From Ananas comosus (lineage: Eukaryota > Streptophyta > Magnoliopsida > Poales > Bromeliaceae), in the NCBI RefSeq assembly GCF_001540865.1, contig NC_033622.1, forward strand, positions 9,674,451 through 9,738,450: DNA of 64,000 bases, read 5' to 3'. The notes under the pieces are model-generated. The model was not told the origin of the DNA and ran no database searches. It worked only from the letters and a program-made list of their open reading frames with translations. Shown here in pieces: positions 59,227 through 64,000 of the stretch. How positions within the stretch are numbered: position 1 is the first letter of the stretch; each line of letters starts with the position of its first letter. A program made the position numbers and the translations under genes.

Positions 59227-61833
59227 TGTCACGCCCCGGATTACACTTTCCCCGGGCACGCCGACAAATCCGCCGTATACAAAGGAATTTTCCCTGTATA
59301 CGAAGCGATAGCTGTACCTGTAAATCAAACACTACTACGAACAGTAGTAGAGAGCTGCTAGAGAAAACAGAAGCTAAACAAACTGAGTTTCATATACATA
59401 GTCCAAATCCAAAATACAAAGCTACTCGCACTGGCGAGTTAAGTCCACTATGTACATAAACTCGAAACAAAACATCTACCTGCAGTAGGGGCACCTCTAG
59501 CTCAGCACGTCGGGTAGGGCTCTAACTCGCGACGCCCTTACCTCGATCCTGATCCGCGGAAGGCGCAGCAGCCGAAACCTGTGGCTCTGCAAAACGGGGG
59601 TAACAACTGGGCGTGAGAACTACTATAAAAACAAGTAGTCCTCAGTGGGTACCGCCCAAAACAACATCGGTCCACCCACTAAGTCTACAGGAGGGAGCAA
59701 GAATAGTAGGAAAAGCAGGAAACAAACTCAACCGCTACAAATCACTATACTATCATGCTCTACACTAACCAACTGTAGGAAATGTCAAATCTGACCCAAT
59801 CCAATCGGGACTGTAGACATACCCGTCCCTGGGACTGTGAACACACCCGTCCCTGCCCCGTTGCGACTATCGGGCTCTATCCACACTAACTGGTCCGTGG
59901 AGAGCAAGTCCAACTGGCATGAGCGACACCAACGCAAAAGCACAAGCCTGACTCCGGAGTGGCACTCGTGGGCGCTACCCAACCGAGTATGCAGCGTATC
60001 TCTGTCGAGCTCAATCAGGCTCCAACTAGCCAAAGTCAAGTAATCGACTTAAACTGGTCTAACAACCAACAGGTAACGTGCCCTCGGCACAATCTGACGC
60101 CAAAAAGGCGATACGGTCCACCGTCAACTCTGACGGCACCCAACAGTCCGAAACGGCCTGAACGACCCTGCAAAAATTCACTCGGCGAACCAGCACGAGT
60201 GTAAATACATTCTAAACTACCCAAGGTATCCATTGCACTGACTCGGCAACGATACAATCGAACACGGCTCCTAGAGCTAAATCTGGTAGTTTAAGCATAT
60301 GACGGGTCAAAACGCAGGTTTTCTCCTAAGTCAAATTTCAAGTCCAACATGTATAATTTAAATATTCATTTCAGCATGCTTCTACATTCATATTACATTC
60401 AAAATGCTAATCGATGAATTAAAGCATGATTTACAACACTCGAACTATACACGTTGACTAACATGCACTTAGGAGCGAAACCGATGAAACACCCACCTCT
60501 AATGCAATTCCTGGCAGCAATAGGGTCTCGGATCCTCAAGCAACACTGCTGGAAACCTCTTCAAACCAGCAACAAAGCCCCTTAAGATCTGGATTTACAA
60601 TGCACCCAAAAATCCAATAAAAATCATCAAAATCCACAATTCAGTCCAAGTACACAGCAGCAGAGAAGAGAAGGGTTTCGACCAAGCTAACCTTCACCAA
60701 AATCCACAAGTAAGGACTTCGTGGATTCTTCTCGCAGTCCCGAAACCAACGAATCAAGTCTCGACGAAATCCGATGCTCCTACGTCGAGTACGAGCTGAA
60801 ATACTAACAGTCGACGATGAATTTCAGCAAAACAGCATTTAAGCTTAAATATCTCAATTCCAATGTCAAAACTCACCAAACGAACTCCAAATCAGGTGGA
60901 GAGGGTCCCAATTCCAGTACTGGGTGATAGGGAAAATAACTCAACTCCACAAAGCCCCTGCTTCCCAAGTTCACCCCAAGAAAACATCAAAAATTGGCAA
61001 ATTCTGTCCAAAGCAACAACAGCAGAGGAAAACCTGAGTTCGACTGAGCTAACCTTCACCAAATTCTGCAAATTAGGGCTTCGTGGATTCCTCTGGAAGT
61101 CAAGAATCCAGCAAACCAAGTTTCGTTGAAATCCGACCTTCCTACGTCACGCACGAGCCAAAACACTGGAGGTCGTCGCTGAAGAACTGCAAAATCAGCA
61201 CCTTGCAATTCTTGGAGAGGTGGATCTTGATGCAAATTGGAAAGATTTGAGGGATTTGGGAGTAAAATCTAAGTCCTCTGTGAAGAACAGGTAAAAGAGC
61301 TCAAAGGGGGCGCTTCTCAGCTATTTATAGGCTGCTGGATAGATCAGATAAGCCCCAGGAAAAATAGCCGCAATCCAGTGCCCCTGCAGAAACGGGCGTT
61401 TCTGGGCGCCCGGAACCATGTTCTGGGCGACCAGAACATCCGGCCTGCACAAAATGGGCCCCTCGGACTCTCCGCCCGCGGTGTGCTGCGCCCGTAAACG
61501 GCTCCGGCGGAACTCACCTACCGCCCTGCCACGCGTCGAAGCAAGCGATATTCACGATGTCGAATTTCCGGACCCACATCTGGGCGCCCGGAACATGGGA
61601 TCCGAATTGGCTTCCAGTTTCAGTTAAATTCAACACTCGTTTCTGGGCGACCCTAACAATGTTCTGGGCGCCCGAATCTGGCAAAACTCCAATTTTGCTT
61701 ATTTGAGTACGCCGAGTCCAATTCTACATCCAATTCGTGCAGAATTGACTCCGACTCAGTCCGACACTCTCCAGAGATGTCGACCAGTCTATAATACTGA
61801 AGCCAATCCTATCCAAAGCTCAGGAACACTACA
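59227..61833 (-). repeat. 5' LTR of the gypsy element
   Basis: Same length as the 3' LTR (offset exactly 7795). The TATA box on the minus strand is at 61329-61322. Differences from the partner cluster at about 59227-59630 and about 61500-61735. No difference was seen between. Confidence 0.95.
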
Positions 61834-61862
61834 TTTTTATTTTTATACCAAAATCTGGTATG
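61834..61862 (-). mobile_element. U3 end of the interrupted family B LTR
   Basis: TTTATACCAAAATCTGGTATGTTA resembles the end of LTR B at 11780-11798 (GAGGTTTCGGTATGTTACA). It belongs with 48343-51431 across the gypsy insertion. Confidence 0.5.
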
Positions 61863-62151
61863 TTAAAACTATACTACCACTATCCAAATCATGCTCTTTG
61901 TAGACATAGAAATGCATCACTAGCTACAAATCAACCACACTGACCTAATCTCAACAGACCGCCAACTGGCCAGTCCAGCCTGTGCCCAAACTATACTACA
62001 CACTACCCACGGGGGTGGCCGGTCCAAGAAAACTACCCAAACAGGACTGCTGCGACGTCAACGCAAGAAAAGCCTCACTCCGGAGCGGCACTCGTGGAAG
62101 CGACCCAACCGAATATGCAAACGTGTCTCTGTCGAGCTCAATCAGGCTAAC
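61863..62151 (-). mobile_element. Internal fragment of a family A LTR
   Basis: Matches 15248-15535 (ATGCATCACTAGCTACAAATC, GGGGTGGCC, AAGCCTCACTCC, GTCGAGCTCAATCAGG). LTR B sequence abuts it on both sides. Confidence 0.75.
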
Positions 62152-64000
62152 TGTCACATCCCGCAACCGCCACTTTGGTCGGTTCGGGCGTGTCGACAGA
62201 CGCCGAACGGACAGAGTTTTTCCTGGCTACCCAAGGCTAAACAACAACAATCATGTACATCTAGTTGCCCGGGTAAACATAAACAATGTACATGAACAAT
62301 ACGAGTATAATACAAGCGAGAGTAAGAGAGAAACTAGCTATTACATTAACATTCAACCATTTTTACATGTTTCCACCAACATACATACATTGGTTTATAA
62401 TTCTTCTTATAATATATGTACATCCATAACAACCTCACCCAAAAGTACATCAAGTCTCTCAACCAATATACAACATCTCTCAAAATGGTACATGACTCTA
62501 ATGCATAGGAGGTTACTACCTAGGGCGCTATGCCCTTATCGCGGTCCTCGATCGGTCCCCTCTTGCTCGGCCCTGCAACAAAGTGGGATGAGAACTAATA
62601 ATAGTTCCCAGTGGGTTCGGCTACCGACGCCGCCAATTTTTTCACTAGGTCTAAGCAGGCAAAAGTAGAAAGGGTTAGCAATATACAAATATCTAGCATG
62701 CTACTATGCCTCAGCAATATGAAACAATAAATAGATATGGTAAATAGTAAACCGGTAATAGCAACTACTATGCTCATGATGCATGCCATTTTTATTTCAT
62801 AACCTAATCATTCCAGCTAACCCGAAGGTTGAGCCCCGACTCACAGCCGAATCCCGCAACGTGAGGAGACGTCCGCTATACTCACCCGGGACTGTCTGCG
62901 GGATAGCTACGTTAACCCCTACCGTGAAGTACTCCGGAGACCACTGCTTGGCTGGAGCGACCACCGCCAAGCAAAACAGATGTATGTGAACATGATCCAA
63001 TCCTCTAACCCGAAGATACCCTACCAACTAGTGGTAACCAAGTCCGAAAAAATACCAATCCCAATCCTCATATCCTGAGTGATCACGATTCTCTAACCAA
63101 TGCCACAATGTCACAATGTCTCTACCTAATGCCACAATGTCTCTGGCTAATGCTACAATGTCACAATGTCTCTACCTAATGCCACAATGTCACAATGTCT
63201 CATTGTCTTGTCGAATGCCACTTTTGATGCCACATGTTCCAAGTTCTCATTTTCATGCCGCTATAGAGTTCTTTGTTCACACCCAATCCTCATGCACATA
63301 ACACTATGTTCCTTCTCATATTTCCACAAATACCATGAGAGCATGCAAGGAATGGAACAACCAACAAGCTACTCTACAATGCATGAATGCTAAACATGAA
63401 CATATATGGCCAATGAAGTAACATAGACATAAAAGAAAATCCGGATGTTCCGGATAGCACCCCCCACCTCTAAACACTGCCGAGGTGCGAGAATCCTAAG
63501 CTCATAATTTTTAGACGTCGCTTCAGTTCGACACAACGGAAACGAAGCGAAAACGGTACTTTCTCTCGAGAACTTGCCACACACCCGTAGGAACTCCGGT
63601 TTGAGTTGCTCACCGTGTCGGTTTAACCTTCAATTAGGTTTCCATAAGATTAATTTACATCTAACCCAAGCTCATGGCAAAACCCCATTTTGAAACCCTA
63701 AAATCCACTATAGCTAGAATACACTAAACAAACTCATGATTCAAGCAATAGACAATTTAGCATCATCTAAGGTTTCCATTTACATCAATTCTAAGGGATT
63801 TAAACCAAACCTTAGCTATCTACCATTAGAGGTCAAGAAGCTTACCTAAAATAAGCTTCCCTCTCAAGCTAAGGAAGAAGAAGAGGAAGAAGCTTCACCT
63901 CCAAGCACCACTCCACCAACTTCTCCTCTTGGTCTAACCCTAGGAGAGAGAGAGAGAGACTTCTTAGAGAGAGAGAGAGAGAGAAACCTTTTCTCTTAGG
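62152..64000 (-). mobile_element. LTR family B (runs off the window)
   Basis: Starts TGTCACATCCCGC and shares CAGACGCCGAACGGACAGAG with the LTR at 9230. It keeps the family order (GATGAGAACTA, TTCCCAGTGGGTTCGG, GTGAACATGATCCAATCC). A short tandem CACAATGTCTCTACCTAATGC array is at 63100-63200. (GA)n tracts at about 63943-63990 correspond to the CT-rich leader seen near 11270 in the other copy. The distal end and any internal region are outside the window. The 228-codon frame from 61982 crosses the A/B junction and is spurious. Confidence 0.85.
63100..63210. repeat. Short tandem repeat in LTR B
   Basis: AATGCCACAATGTC / TCTACCTAATGC words are repeated about five times. Confidence 0.7.

Larger units (their letters stand above)
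51432..61833 (-). mobile_element. Complete Ty3/gypsy retrotransposon, Tekay/Del-type
   Basis: Two LTRs of 2607 bases each (51432-54038 and 59227-61833) enclose 5188 internal bases. TTTTT lies on both sides (51427-51431 and 61834-61838), within a T-rich host. The primer site TGGTATCAGAGC (minus strand, 59218-59207) matches the initiator Met tRNA and lies 8 bases from the 5' LTR. The polypurine tract GTGGGGGAGGA (54049-54039) borders the 3' LTR. The gag-pol frame is open throughout. Family knowledge: long LTRs, a Met primer site and a C-terminal chromodomain-like region point to the Tekay/Del chromovirus clade. It looks young and possibly mobile. Confidence 0.95.

Noticed and set aside
61982..62668. 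228-codon open frame on the plus strand
   Set aside because: It crosses the junction between a family A LTR fragment and a family B LTR. Both parts are non-coding repeat sequence elsewhere in the window.

Overview
This is eukaryotic nuclear DNA from a plant. It is dense in transposable elements, AT-rich between genes, and contains intron-bearing genes, LTR retrotransposons with initiator-Met tRNA primer sites, tRNA-derived SINEs, an L1-type LINE and many inverted-repeat elements. A commelinid monocot (pineapple-like or similar) would fit the MATH-BTB gene and the long-LTR Tekay/Del-type gypsy element, but that is inference; nothing here fixes the species. One 15-base N gap (26922-26936) and four isolated N bases mark assembly joins.

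Only two loci look like functional host genes, both on the minus strand. (1) A five-coding-exon RING-H2 E3 ubiquitin ligase of the MBR/HIP1-like group (CDS 44137-39805, 504 codons, every intron phase 0, promoter near 46075). I assembled it by hand from splice sites because only its first coding exon is long. (2) A single-exon MATH-BTB gene (26343-25267, 358 codons), a likely CUL3 substrate adaptor. Both act in ubiquitin ligase pathways but there is no sign that they act together. A broken gene of unknown family (9067-9229 plus 11804-12155) is split by a solo LTR. A 5'-end-and-promoter fragment of the MATH-BTB gene is duplicated at 6207-6790.

Layout. 1-1768: foldback elements and microsatellites. 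1768-5960: a TIR element with a nested 2.9 kb solo LTR. 6207-14730: MATH-BTB fragment, tandem duplications, pseudogene, 2.57 kb solo LTR, LTR debris. 14732-22165: degraded LTR, minus-strand copia remnant, inverted-repeat element, 5'-truncated LINE. 22165-26921: intergenic sequence and the MATH-BTB gene. 26937-33003: paired hairpins, three foldback copies, one split by a 2.17 kb solo LTR, and the second TIR element. 33400-38450: a 2 kb near-palindrome, a related broken copy split by a 1.2 kb solo LTR, and two SINEs. 39700-46100: the RING-H2 gene, with a MITE carrying a SINE in one intron. 46300-48342: another broken foldback relative with tandem GTGCAA-rich units. 48343-64000: nested LTRs around one structurally complete 10.4 kb gypsy element (51432-61833) with an uninterrupted 1630-codon gag-pol frame.

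The most unusual signals are: (a) four LTR groups each carry a different short palindrome, repeated in the U3 region upstream of a TATA box; (b) a foldback family whose arms are iterated GTGCAA/TTGCAC motifs around gene-like GC-rich blocks; (c) a SINE family whose 3' tail matches the tail of the LINE in the same window; (d) foldback elements lying between (TA)n tracts; and (e) a gypsy LTR pair that looks identical in the middle but diverged at both ends.
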